Shown here one piece after another: positions 17,391 through 26,437 of a stretch of DNA of 64,000 nucleotides; position 1 is the stretch's first letter, and every line of letters begins with the position of its first letter. The position numbers were made by a program, and so were the translations under genes. The notes under the pieces are model-generated. The model searched no databases, was not told the DNA's origin, and saw only the letters and a program-made list of their open reading frames with translations. The DNA comes from Commensalibacter melissae (GTDB lineage: Bacteria > Pseudomonadota > Alphaproteobacteria > Acetobacterales > Acetobacteraceae): contig NZ_CP033087.1 of the NCBI RefSeq assembly GCF_003691365.1, positions 510,501-574,500 of the forward strand. The letters are read 5' to 3'.

Positions 17391-18239
17391 ATGCATAGGG
17401 AAAAGAGAAGCGGTTCTTTATCAACTTTAGAATTGAGAAGAGATAAATTTGTTGAATTACGTTCAGGTAGCCTAGGAGTCAGGTTGGCCGAGACAGAATC
17501 GGAAAAGGATGCAGCCCAAGCTTTACGTTATCGAGTGTTTTATGAAGAGATGGGAGCAATTCCTAACGAGAATATTCGTAATCTTAAAAGAGATTTTGAT
17601 GAATATGATGAATTTTCAGATTATTTACTGGTAATTGACTATAATAAAATATCTGATCATGAGCGGGTCGTGGGAACCTATCGATTAATTCGAAAGGAAA
17701 ATGCCGACAAGGCGGGTGGTTTTTACAGTCGTGCAGAATATGATCTTTCCGTATTACAGGAATATCCTGGCAATCTTTTGGAGGTTGGTCGCTCTTGTGT
17801 CCATCCGCAATATCGTAATCGATCCGCAATGCAGTTATTGTGGGAGGGAATTGCTGCCTATATTTTTTATTATCGAATAGATATCTTATTTGGTTGTGCC
17901 AGTTTCCCGGGAACAGACCCCGATCAATATGCTGAAATCTTAACCTTTCTTTATCAAACTCAATTGGCACCCCCAGCTTTGTTAGTCAAGGCTTTGCCAG
18001 AGCGTCGTGTGGAAATGTTGCGTGTCGATCCGCACCATTTGGATCATTTTCGTTGCCGATTGGAACTTCCTCCTTTAATTAAGGGTTATTTAAGACTGGG
18101 AGGATATGTTGGGGATGGTGCTGTTATCGATCAGCAATTTAATACCACGGATGTTGCAATAATTCTTAAAACTGAACTCATTGCAGATAAATACTATCGT
18201 CATTATGAACGTCGTTTGAGAGACGCATTGGAATTTTGA
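17391..18239 (+). CDS. olsB: L-ornithine N-acyltransferase (OlsB-type) for ornithine lipid synthesis
   Basis: A 282-residue GNAT-like enzyme that transfers a 3-hydroxyacyl chain from ACP to the alpha-amino group of ornithine, the first step to ornithine lipids in the membrane. Diagnostic segments are LRYRVFYEEMGA, the acidic DFDEYDEFSDYLLV, VVGTYRLI and LLEVGRSCVHPQYRNRSAM with LLWEGIAAYI. Length fits OlsB. The partner O-acyltransferase OlsA (PlsC-like) is not in the window. It lies directly between fur and lnt; the gap to the lnt start is about 60 bases. Confidence 0.88.
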   Translation: MHREKRSGSLSTLELRRDKFVELRSGSLGVRLAETESEKDAAQALRYRVFYEEMGAIPNENIRNLKRDFDEYDEFSDYLLVIDYNKISDHERVVGTYRLIRKENADKAGGFYSRAEYDLSVLQEYPGNLLEVGRSCVHPQYRNRSAMQLLWEGIAAYIFYYRIDILFGCASFPGTDPDQYAEILTFLYQTQLAPPALLVKALPERRVEMLRVDPHHLDHFRCRLELPPLIKGYLRLGGYVGDGAVIDQQFNTTDVAIILKTELIADKYYRHYERRLRDALEF

Positions 18240-18301
18240 ATTATTCATGAAGTTTGAAAATTTATAAACTATTTTATAAAGTTATTTCATATATTAAGAA
18301 A

Positions 18302-19885
18302 ATGGATTTTCATTTGGATAAATGGCATGACTTAAAAGGATGGCAAGGAGCATTGTATCTCACAGGTTTGGGAGGAATATCTGCCTTGGCTTTTCCACCC
18401 ACCTATTTTATATTTATTTTATTTTTTTCATTTCCGTTACTTCTGCATTCAATTGATCGTTCCAAAAATTGGAAATGTGCCCTGATGAAGGGTTACTGGT
18501 TTGGTTTTGGTTTGCATACAATCGGATTATCGTGGCTTGTAAATGCTATACTGATACGGGCACAGGACTTTTGGTGGCTTGTTCCAATTGTATCTCCATT
18601 ATGTGCGATATTACTTGCATTATGGACCGGTTTGCCTACGCTTTTCTATTATTGGATAAAGCCTTCAAAAAAATTGAAAATTTTTGTTTTCGCTGGTTTA
18701 TGGTCCGTTTGTGATATGTCCAGAGCGGTGATGTTGCCGCCTAATTGGTGGAATCCTGTTTTGACAGGTTTTCCATGGAATCCTTTGGCCAGTACCTGGG
18801 AGATCCCTGGCAGGATAGGGGATATTTTTATCCAGACCGTTTCCCTTATTGGGGTGGATGGATTGACATTGATAACGGTTATTCTCGTCTTGCTTCCATT
18901 ATATGGAAAAAAAGGATGGGTGATTATCGCTGGAACTATTTGTGGTTTGGCTTTGTTTGGTTTTTACCGTTTGGCAGAAAAACCGCCTATTACAGATAAT
19001 AATACACCCATTGTTGCCTTAATTCAGGGAAATATAGCTGAAGATGACAAAATAGCGAATACAGATCCTCGCCGAATTTTCCAGAAATACATGCAACTTA
19101 CTTCGGATGCGGTTATTCAGGCGGTAACCTTGCGTCAAGAATTGGGGCAGTTTGAAAGACCTATCATTTATGCCTGGCCTGAAAGTTCTTTTCCGGGAGG
19201 TATTCAATATGATGACGCAGCCAGAAAAGTTATGATGCAAAATAATCCAGATGCCTCTTTCGGTATTATAGGAGCCATCACCCACCAAGAACCAAATGTT
19301 CTTTACAATAGTTTGGTAGTTTTAAGACAACCGGATGGAGCAATTGATCATGTATATAATAAAGTGAAATTAGTACCTTTTGGTGAATCCCAACCTTGGT
19401 ATATTCCATTTCATGTTGTACCTGGACAGGTTTTAACACCAGGTGAGGGAAATGTCACATTGAATTTATCAAGAGTAAGTTCTTTTGCGCCATTAATATG
19501 TTATGAAGTTATTTTTTCGGGACAGATTCTTGATTATAAAAATAGACCAAAATGGATATTGAATTTAACAAATGATGCATGGTATGGAAATTCTGCCGGT
19601 CCTAGGCAACATCTTGCTGCGGCGAGATTGCGTGCCGTGGAGGAAGGAATTCCAGTTGTACGTGTAGCAAATACGGGAATATCAGCAGTTTATGATTCTT
19701 TTGGAAGAAAAATAAGCCAGATTGACTGGGGCGTCAAAGGAGTAGGGGCGGTTGCGTTACCAGGAGCTTTGTCCTTTACGTTGTTTTCGTTGGGACATCG
19801 TTTTATTCCTTTTTGTTTGTCACTTATTTGTATTTTTACAGGAGTAGCAGGCAAATTCCTCTCGAGGGGGGAAATAATTAACTAA
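18302..19885 (+). CDS. lnt: Apolipoprotein N-acyltransferase
   Basis: An inner-membrane enzyme of 527 residues that adds the third acyl chain to bacterial lipoproteins. Several membrane helices occupy the first 210 residues, followed by a periplasmic nitrilase-like domain. The catalytic triad is visible: Glu in YAWPESSFP (near 293), Lys in KVKLVPFGE (near 356) and Cys in PLICYEVIF (near 400). A last helix near the C-terminus completes the fold. I prefer the ATG at 18302; the frame is open back to a TTG at 18254. In many alphaproteobacteria miaB, phoH, ybeY and corC separate the fur/olsB region from lnt; none is present here. Confidence 0.93.
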   Translation: MDFHLDKWHDLKGWQGALYLTGLGGISALAFPPTYFIFILFFSFPLLLHSIDRSKNWKCALMKGYWFGFGLHTIGLSWLVNAILIRAQDFWWLVPIVSPLCAILLALWTGLPTLFYYWIKPSKKLKIFVFAGLWSVCDMSRAVMLPPNWWNPVLTGFPWNPLASTWEIPGRIGDIFIQTVSLIGVDGLTLITVILVLLPLYGKKGWVIIAGTICGLALFGFYRLAEKPPITDNNTPIVALIQGNIAEDDKIANTDPRRIFQKYMQLTSDAVIQAVTLRQELGQFERPIIYAWPESSFPGGIQYDDAARKVMMQNNPDASFGIIGAITHQEPNVLYNSLVVLRQPDGAIDHVYNKVKLVPFGESQPWYIPFHVVPGQVLTPGEGNVTLNLSRVSSFAPLICYEVIFSGQILDYKNRPKWILNLTNDAWYGNSAGPRQHLAAARLRAVEEGIPVVRVANTGISAVYDSFGRKISQIDWGVKGVGAVALPGALSFTLFSLGHRFIPFCLSLICIFTGVAGKFLSRGEIIN

Positions 19886-19910
19886 AGGGCTAAAGAACAA
19901 GGTTGTATGG

Positions 19911-22064
19911 ATGGAGAATGTTCGTTTAAAGTTGAATTGGTTTAAATTCAACGTTTTTTTACCAAATATACAATCTTTTAAATGGTTATACGCTCCTAAA
20001 AAAGAAGCCATTTTTTTCTCATTGCGAACAATCATTGCTTCTTTTCTTGCTTTGGCAATTTCCTTATGGATGGAAATGGACAGCCCCAAATGGGCTGTTA
20101 TGACGGTATGGATTATTTCTCAAACCTCTCGGGGAGAGACGATAACCAAATCGAAATGGCGTATTGTGGGAACCATAGTCGGAGTTGTTGTTTCGGTTTT
20201 GATTGTTGCCGCATTCCCTCAACAACCATTTTTATTTGAAATATGTCTGGCTTGCTGGATAGGGGGCTGCTGTTTTTTTGCAAGCCTAATCCGTAGCTCC
20301 AGTTCCTATAGCGTTGTATTGGCAGGATATACCTGTACAATTATCGCTTTTACAGCAAGTTCTGATCCTGAAAATGTGTTTATGCTGGCAATGTCCAGGG
20401 GTACTTATATCATTTTAGCTGTATTGTGTCAGGATTTAGTTGAACGTATTTTTGCTTATAACCAGGAGAAACAGGCTCGATCTAATATTGAGAAGAATAT
20501 GTTAATGGCCATAACAGGAGCCCTTAATGTTATCAAGGATGTTTTTAATGGTGATTATCAGGCTGTCTATCGGGTAAGGGAAACCTTTTCTGCTATTGCT
20601 GCAACAAGAAATACCCTAGAATTCAGAAAAGCTGAAATGACTGGTAATGATCATATGATTGACCATGTTCATGCCACTTTGTTTTCTGTAGTCATTGTTT
20701 TGACTAGATTGATGAATCTAGTGCTTTACATGCGGGAATTCAAAGAGGCAGGAAATGACTTCCATAGTATTTTTTCGCAAGTTCATACTTATGTTCAATC
20801 TCTGATTCAATTTATAAATAAGAATATGGATTTTAGAGCGCATATGCAAAAGCTTGCCGATCTTCGTTGGGAATGTCGACAGATTATTGCCAATCATATT
20901 TTTCATGATACGGCTTTAAACTGTTCAGATCGTGAATCTATTGAAAAAAAGTCTTTTCTACATCAAAGAATTTTATATCGGGCTTTAAGTGAATTATTGG
21001 GCGAGTTGGAAGTGGTTTTAAGGGAATACAGAATGGTTCACAATCCTCCCCTGCATGACCGTTTTACATTTAGAATGCCTCCACTTCTTAATTTCAGATT
21101 GGCCTGGTCGAATGGATTGCGTGTTTTTTTGGTGGTGATTTTGTGTTGTCTGATTTGGGAAGTTACTGCCTGGCCTAATTTTACAAATGCTCTCGGATTT
21201 TCCTGTATGATTTGTGGCCGCCTATGCCTTTTTGAAAATAGTTATAAATTTTCATTGGATTTTCTAAAAGGCACAGTTTTGGCCATGATTGTCAGTGGTA
21301 TTATGAATGTTACTTTAATTGCGTCAGCAAATACGATTGAGTTGCTCTGTATCGCTTTTTTCATTCCAGCTTTTATCGGGGGATTGGCGATTTATAATTT
21401 GCCAACCCGTGGTATAGGGATGAGTTTCACAATCTTTTTATCATTGATGCTGGTTGTTGATAATCAGGATAAAATGAACGAACTGACTTTTTTCAATACG
21501 GCTTTTGCCACTGTGGCAGTGGCAGCGATTGCTATTTTTTCATTCCGATATATCGCACCATATTCACCAATTCAGGTGCGAAAATCAATTCGTCAAAGAA
21601 TGATAAAAGATATTCATACCCTGCCAGTATTATTGACCATTCCTCCGGCAAGAAAATGGCTTGCGGTAACGACGGACTGGTTTGTTTCATTGATGAGGCA
21701 GTTTGACCCCGCTAAGGAGCTAACATTGATTAGACGGTATAATCAAGGTGCATTGGCGGTAATGGTTATCGGGATTAATATTATTGAAATGAGAAAAATG
21801 ATCATTCATGACATTTTACCTGAGGATGTCAAAAATCAATTGCGTGTTGTTATTAGAAGAATAAGTCATTTTAAAGGAGGACATCATGTAAGGACTGTCT
21901 TGATCATTAAAAGTGCTATTCGACGTTTACAGTACAGGGAAAGTCATGAAAAGAACCTTGCACAAAGACTTGAAATCGGTACGGCAATTGCATGTTTAAT
22001 ACCAATACATTATGCATTGGAAAAAAATCTTACATTTTTCAATTTATCATACAGTGATAATTAA
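19911..22064 (+). CDS. FUSC-family membrane protein, paralogue 1
   Basis: A 717-residue inner-membrane protein of the FUSC (fusaric acid resistance/AaeB-like) family, thought to export aromatic acids. Two blocks of membrane helices (about 40-190 and 400-540) flank and precede cytoplasmic regions. The hallmark N-terminal block FSLRTIIASFLALAISLWME followed by SPKWAVMTVW and FPQQPFLFE recurs in the two paralogues downstream. Its predicted N-terminal FUSC part begins after YAPKKEA. No membrane-fusion protein (AaeA-like) or outer-membrane factor is encoded nearby. It starts 25 bases after lnt, so may be co-transcribed with it. Confidence 0.85.
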   Translation: MENVRLKLNWFKFNVFLPNIQSFKWLYAPKKEAIFFSLRTIIASFLALAISLWMEMDSPKWAVMTVWIISQTSRGETITKSKWRIVGTIVGVVVSVLIVAAFPQQPFLFEICLACWIGGCCFFASLIRSSSSYSVVLAGYTCTIIAFTASSDPENVFMLAMSRGTYIILAVLCQDLVERIFAYNQEKQARSNIEKNMLMAITGALNVIKDVFNGDYQAVYRVRETFSAIAATRNTLEFRKAEMTGNDHMIDHVHATLFSVVIVLTRLMNLVLYMREFKEAGNDFHSIFSQVHTYVQSLIQFINKNMDFRAHMQKLADLRWECRQIIANHIFHDTALNCSDRESIEKKSFLHQRILYRALSELLGELEVVLREYRMVHNPPLHDRFTFRMPPLLNFRLAWSNGLRVFLVVILCCLIWEVTAWPNFTNALGFSCMICGRLCLFENSYKFSLDFLKGTVLAMIVSGIMNVTLIASANTIELLCIAFFIPAFIGGLAIYNLPTRGIGMSFTIFLSLMLVVDNQDKMNELTFFNTAFATVAVAAIAIFSFRYIAPYSPIQVRKSIRQRMIKDIHTLPVLLTIPPARKWLAVTTDWFVSLMRQFDPAKELTLIRRYNQGALAVMVIGINIIEMRKMIIHDILPEDVKNQLRVVIRRISHFKGGHHVRTVLIIKSAIRRLQYRESHEKNLAQRLEIGTAIACLIPIHYALEKNLTFFNLSYSDN

Positions 22065-22135
22065 TGTGCCCCTGTTATGATTAATAATTTTAATTATTGA
22101 ATAGAATAAATAAAATTATTTGAATGGTATAATTT

Positions 22136-24046
22136 ATGTTTATTGTTTCCAATCTTTTATTTTTAATGATTATTACCGTAATTTTACTGTTTTACAGTTA
22201 TGTTGTCGGATATCCATTTGCCAGAAAAGTAAATAAATATGGATCTTTTGAATTATCTTTCCCTTTGGGTATCGCTATTTTGGGAATAACTGCATTATGG
22301 ATCAATAATTTATTTAATATTGGAACATTTCAGGCCGCTATAATATTTTTATTTCCTCTGGGTCTGACGTTTTGGATCAATAAACCGAGTATTGAGTGTT
22401 ATAAAAAAGGTTTTTCTGACAAACCGATTATTATTTTACCTCTGATTTTGTCATTTATAGCAGTATCAGGTGTTTTTATCAAAATAAATGGATCTGATGT
22501 TGGGATTTCTACACCCTTATTTGACCATATTAAAATAGCCTTGGTTAATTCAATTGTTAGGGATGGCTTTCCTATAATAAATCCTTTCTGTATTGATCCA
22601 TCTGCAGGGGAATTGTTTCATTATTATTATCTTTTTTATTTATTGTCAGCAAATATTGTTGTATTTTTCCATTGTTCAGGTTTAAATGCCGATATTATTC
22701 TTGCTTTTATTTCTGCATTTATTTCTATATTTACTTGTTTCTATTTATTAAGTAAATTATTTTCGAAATCTATTAATAAAAAAAAAGGCCAATACTTATT
22801 CTGTTTTTTTTTATTTTCTGGTTCGATTGTTTCTTTTGTCGATTTATTGACTGGTTATAAACTTTTTAAAATTCTATCAAATGTTCATCCCCTAGAATCA
22901 TGGATTGTTCAAGCCGCTTGGGTGCCACAACATCTTTTGGCTGCATCATGTTCAGTTTTGGCCTTATTTTTAATTGGCGTAAAAAATTTAAATAATAAAA
23001 TAATTTTATTTTCAATTATTATTTTGGTTGGTGCCGGATTCAGCTTTTCGGTATGGGTTGGGGGGCTTACGTTTGCGGTAGTATCATTAATGATTTTTGT
23101 TGAACAAATAGTTGGGAAAAAAAATAAAAAAAATGTGTTAATTAACTGGTTATGGCTGGTTCTTGGATCTTTTATAATCATTTTACCGATTATGTATAAT
23201 GTCATTACCGTCCCTGTAAGGGAATCCGGTTTTCCAATACGTATATTTATATATAATTCATCAGTTTATAAACAGTTTATAGATTTTATTTTCTTTTTTA
23301 CTGGGGCAATGATTTTATGGTTTCCGGTAATAATAATTGGATTATATTGTTTGATATTTGAGATTTTATTAAAAAGAATAAAGATTGATCCATCTTTTAG
23401 GGTAATATTATTTATCTGTTTAGCGTCAATTTTTGTTTCTTTATTCATTCACAGTAGTATATATAATGACGATTTGGGTTGGCGTGCAATTTTATTATTT
23501 GTTTTGACAGGAACAACGATTGTCACTTTTTATGTCAATGAATATTGTTCCAGTTTCAAAAAAGCAATTTTTATATTCATTGCTCTAATTGGTATTATTG
23601 AACCATTAAATTTCAGTAAAATGTTGATATTCGGTGCGGATTATTATAGACCCAGACCAAGTTTAAAAGAATTAAACAAAATAACTCACCAAACCCATAA
23701 ACAGGACAGATTACTAATTAATATTCATCAAAACGAGACTTTTGAACCATGGGGGGGCAATCTATTGCCACCTGTAATGGTTAACAGAAAATTTTGTTTT
23801 CAAAATATTAGCTATGTCAAAACTTTTGGGCCTAACTGGGGTGACAAGGTTGAATTGATGGATCATGCGATCAGACAGTTTTATAACGGTAAGGCCAATG
23901 ATAAGGATCTGGCCTTGATTAAACAGTTTCAGTGTAATGCAATAATTGTTACACGTTATGATCCGGTTTGGAGCTATATGCCTTATACAGATTTAACCAG
24001 TGTTTATTCTGATAAAAATTTGAGAATTTATAATTTTAATCGGTGA
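22136..24046 (+). CDS. Polytopic membrane protein of unknown function, possible GT-C glycosyltransferase
   Basis: A 636-residue protein with roughly a dozen predicted membrane helices through about residue 500 and a soluble C-terminal tail of about 100 residues ending in NLRIYNFNR. The early loop TPLFDHIKIALVNSIVRDG with FHYYYLFYLLSANI resembles the first periplasmic loop of GT-C glycosyltransferases (acidic-His pair plus aromatic run). The tail strand ending in a short RIY sequence is also common there, but I cannot name a family. Base composition is clearly more AT-rich than the flanking FUSC genes, and it splits an otherwise tandem FUSC array. Both points hint at insertion by transfer. There is no obvious partner gene. 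Confidence 0.55.
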   Translation: MFIVSNLLFLMIITVILLFYSYVVGYPFARKVNKYGSFELSFPLGIAILGITALWINNLFNIGTFQAAIIFLFPLGLTFWINKPSIECYKKGFSDKPIIILPLILSFIAVSGVFIKINGSDVGISTPLFDHIKIALVNSIVRDGFPIINPFCIDPSAGELFHYYYLFYLLSANIVVFFHCSGLNADIILAFISAFISIFTCFYLLSKLFSKSINKKKGQYLFCFFLFSGSIVSFVDLLTGYKLFKILSNVHPLESWIVQAAWVPQHLLAASCSVLALFLIGVKNLNNKIILFSIIILVGAGFSFSVWVGGLTFAVVSLMIFVEQIVGKKNKKNVLINWLWLVLGSFIIILPIMYNVITVPVRESGFPIRIFIYNSSVYKQFIDFIFFFTGAMILWFPVIIIGLYCLIFEILLKRIKIDPSFRVILFICLASIFVSLFIHSSIYNDDLGWRAILLFVLTGTTIVTFYVNEYCSSFKKAIFIFIALIGIIEPLNFSKMLIFGADYYRPRPSLKELNKITHQTHKQDRLLINIHQNETFEPWGGNLLPPVMVNRKFCFQNISYVKTFGPNWGDKVELMDHAIRQFYNGKANDKDLALIKQFQCNAIIVTRYDPVWSYMPYTDLTSVYSDKNLRIYNFNR

Positions 24047-24204
24047 GGGAATATTTTTAAAGTTAAATCATGATGTTTTTTTACTATTATAACAAAGTCA
24101 AGTAAATGTTATCATGGCGTTTATGAATATTTAATTGATGCTATTTGTTCTGATCTCTGATATATCCCTTTTCTAAAGCTGTATATTGAAGATCAGGCAT
24201 TCAG

Positions 24205-26322
24205 ATGCGTCTTAGCGATTTTACATTACCGTCATTTAGCTGGTTATTTGCCCCACAAAAAACAGCCTTGATATTTGCGCTTAGAACCATCATTGCCTCT
24301 TATATTGTATTGGTCATTGCTTTATGGATGGAATTGGATAGTCCGCGTTGGGCAATTATGGCCGTATGGATTGTAGCCCAGAATTCATCCCGTGGGGAAA
24401 TCCTTTCCAAAGCTTATTGGATCATTACCGGAAATGTCATTGGTATTATCATGGCATTGGTTATTGCGGGCTGTTTTCCACAACAGCCTTTTATTTTTGA
24501 AATTTCAGTTGCCATTTGGGTGTCATTTTGTTGCTGGATTGGCAGTTGCACAAGAAATTTCAGGGCTCTGGGTATGGTGATGGCAGGATATAGTTGTGCC
24601 ATTGTTTTATATGGTGCCGTTGATAATTTAAATAATGTTTTCATGCTCGCAATGGCACGGGGAAGTTATTTTATTTTGGGTATACTCGCAGAAAATTTTA
24701 CCGCTCGCCTATTTGATCTCAATTTGCATCATCAGGCCCATAGAAAATTGACAGAGGATTTACAATTGTCAATTGAAGAGGCTGTTAAATCCATTATTAA
24801 TATGATGAATGGAGATGATTGGGCGGTTCAACGATCAGATCAATTTTTGGCATCCGTTATTTCATTAAATAATAATATTGAGTTTCGTGAAAAGGAGATG
24901 CAGGGTACAGGTCATACAGGGGATCATGCCAGGGCTGTATTATCTTCAGTTTTGAGTTTGATTATCAAAGCTTCGGGTTTATCCATTTTAATGAAACAGA
25001 CAGAAGGGAAAAATTTACAATTTTCAAGTATTTTACCCCTTACACAAATCTATTTGCAGGAACTGCTAAATCATCTTAAGTCGGGTGTTTCCATTGATGC
25101 ATCTTTAAAAGCTTTGAATTCACTAAGATGGGAATGCCGACAACGTATTGCTGATAGTTTTTACCGTGTATTAAAAGAAAAAAAAATTTCGGATGATGAA
25201 TATGCAGAAAAAACTTTAAATGATCGTATATTATATCAAGGTTTACGTGAAATTTTGGCAGAATTAGAAGTTACTCTGAAAGAATTTGCTAAAAGTCGAG
25301 ATATGACCTTGAAAGACCACTTTCGTTTTATTGTCAAAAATAGTTATGATTTCAAAAGGGCTTGGAGAAATGCGATCAGGGCTTTTGTGGCAATAACATT
25401 TGGTTGTATTGCCTGGGAAATTACTGGTTGGAGCTACGGTCCGCTTTTTCTTGCATTTTTATGTATGGGATGTGCACGGTTCTGTATATTTGAGAATGCT
25501 TCGCTTGCCTGTAAGGGTTGGTTCAAGGGGGCGTGTTGGGCTATATTTGGTGGATTTATTTATAATTTTCTTTTCTTGCCTATTATTACGAATATAGAGG
25601 TTCTCTATTTTGTGCTTTTGATTCCGTTCATGATCGGGGGATTAGCAATGGCGGTGCCAAAATATGCTGCGATCGCTTCGGCATGCATGTTTTTTTTCTG
25701 TTATATGATTGGATTTACTAATGTTGGTAGAATGGATGAAGTAACCTTTTTTAATGATTCAATGGCTATTTTCATGAGTGGATTATTCGCCTTTACCGCA
25801 TATCGGTTGGTTTTTCCTTACCAACCTCGTAAATTGAGGTTTCAGTTAAGACAGAAATTGCTACATGGTATGCATCATTTGGCGAATGCTATTGTTGTTC
25901 CATTACCTAGAGAGTGGATTAGTTATGTAATTGAAGCTTTTGTCGTGTTAATGCGTCAGCTTGATGAGGACCGAAATACGACACTGGTGCAAACCTATCG
26001 TCATGGAACGATGGCCGTGACATTGATTGGTGTCAATATCATTCGGTTGAGAGCGATGGCTGCCCATGACATCATGACGGAAGATATTAAAAATATTCTA
26101 AAAGTTGTTTTAAGACGTATTGCGAAATTTGATGGCCGTCATGCCAAATATGGTCCACATGCAAGAACTGTTGTGATTGCCCATCGTGCCATTTCTCGGT
26201 TTCGGGAAAGGGAAAGTCATGAAAAAAATCTGGCAATCCGTATAGAAATCAGTGCCGCTATTTCTTCCCTAATAATTATTTCATATGCCTTGGATAAAAA
26301 CGGATCTTTCTTACGGTTGTAG
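24205..26322 (+). CDS. FUSC-family membrane protein, paralogue 2
   Basis: A 705-residue paralogue of the genes on either side. It shares LRTIIASYIVLVIALWMELD, SPRWAIMAVWIVAQNSSRGE, FPQQPFIFE and the middle motif LNSLRWECRQRIADSFYRVL. The second membrane block (about 395-535) carries GWSYGPLFLAFLCMGCARFC. The C-terminal cytoplasmic part ends with the family-typical RERESHEKNLAIRIEI. A 157-base gap precedes it and a 115-base gap follows, with no clear terminator, so the three FUSC genes could share a transcript or have separate weak promoters. The substrate is unknown; aromatic or weak organic acid efflux is the family expectation. Confidence 0.85.
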   Translation: MRLSDFTLPSFSWLFAPQKTALIFALRTIIASYIVLVIALWMELDSPRWAIMAVWIVAQNSSRGEILSKAYWIITGNVIGIIMALVIAGCFPQQPFIFEISVAIWVSFCCWIGSCTRNFRALGMVMAGYSCAIVLYGAVDNLNNVFMLAMARGSYFILGILAENFTARLFDLNLHHQAHRKLTEDLQLSIEEAVKSIINMMNGDDWAVQRSDQFLASVISLNNNIEFREKEMQGTGHTGDHARAVLSSVLSLIIKASGLSILMKQTEGKNLQFSSILPLTQIYLQELLNHLKSGVSIDASLKALNSLRWECRQRIADSFYRVLKEKKISDDEYAEKTLNDRILYQGLREILAELEVTLKEFAKSRDMTLKDHFRFIVKNSYDFKRAWRNAIRAFVAITFGCIAWEITGWSYGPLFLAFLCMGCARFCIFENASLACKGWFKGACWAIFGGFIYNFLFLPIITNIEVLYFVLLIPFMIGGLAMAVPKYAAIASACMFFFCYMIGFTNVGRMDEVTFFNDSMAIFMSGLFAFTAYRLVFPYQPRKLRFQLRQKLLHGMHHLANAIVVPLPREWISYVIEAFVVLMRQLDEDRNTTLVQTYRHGTMAVTLIGVNIIRLRAMAAHDIMTEDIKNILKVVLRRIAKFDGRHAKYGPHARTVVIAHRAISRFRERESHEKNLAIRIEISAAISSLIIISYALDKNGSFLRL

Positions 26323-26437
26323 CTATTGAACATTATCAAATTGCCAGTAATCCCTTTTCATTTTTCAAAAAAAAGAATAGTTTGGAAACTGTCATCATAT
26401 TTATGTGATTAAAAAATAAAAAGGTTTTTGTGAGTAG

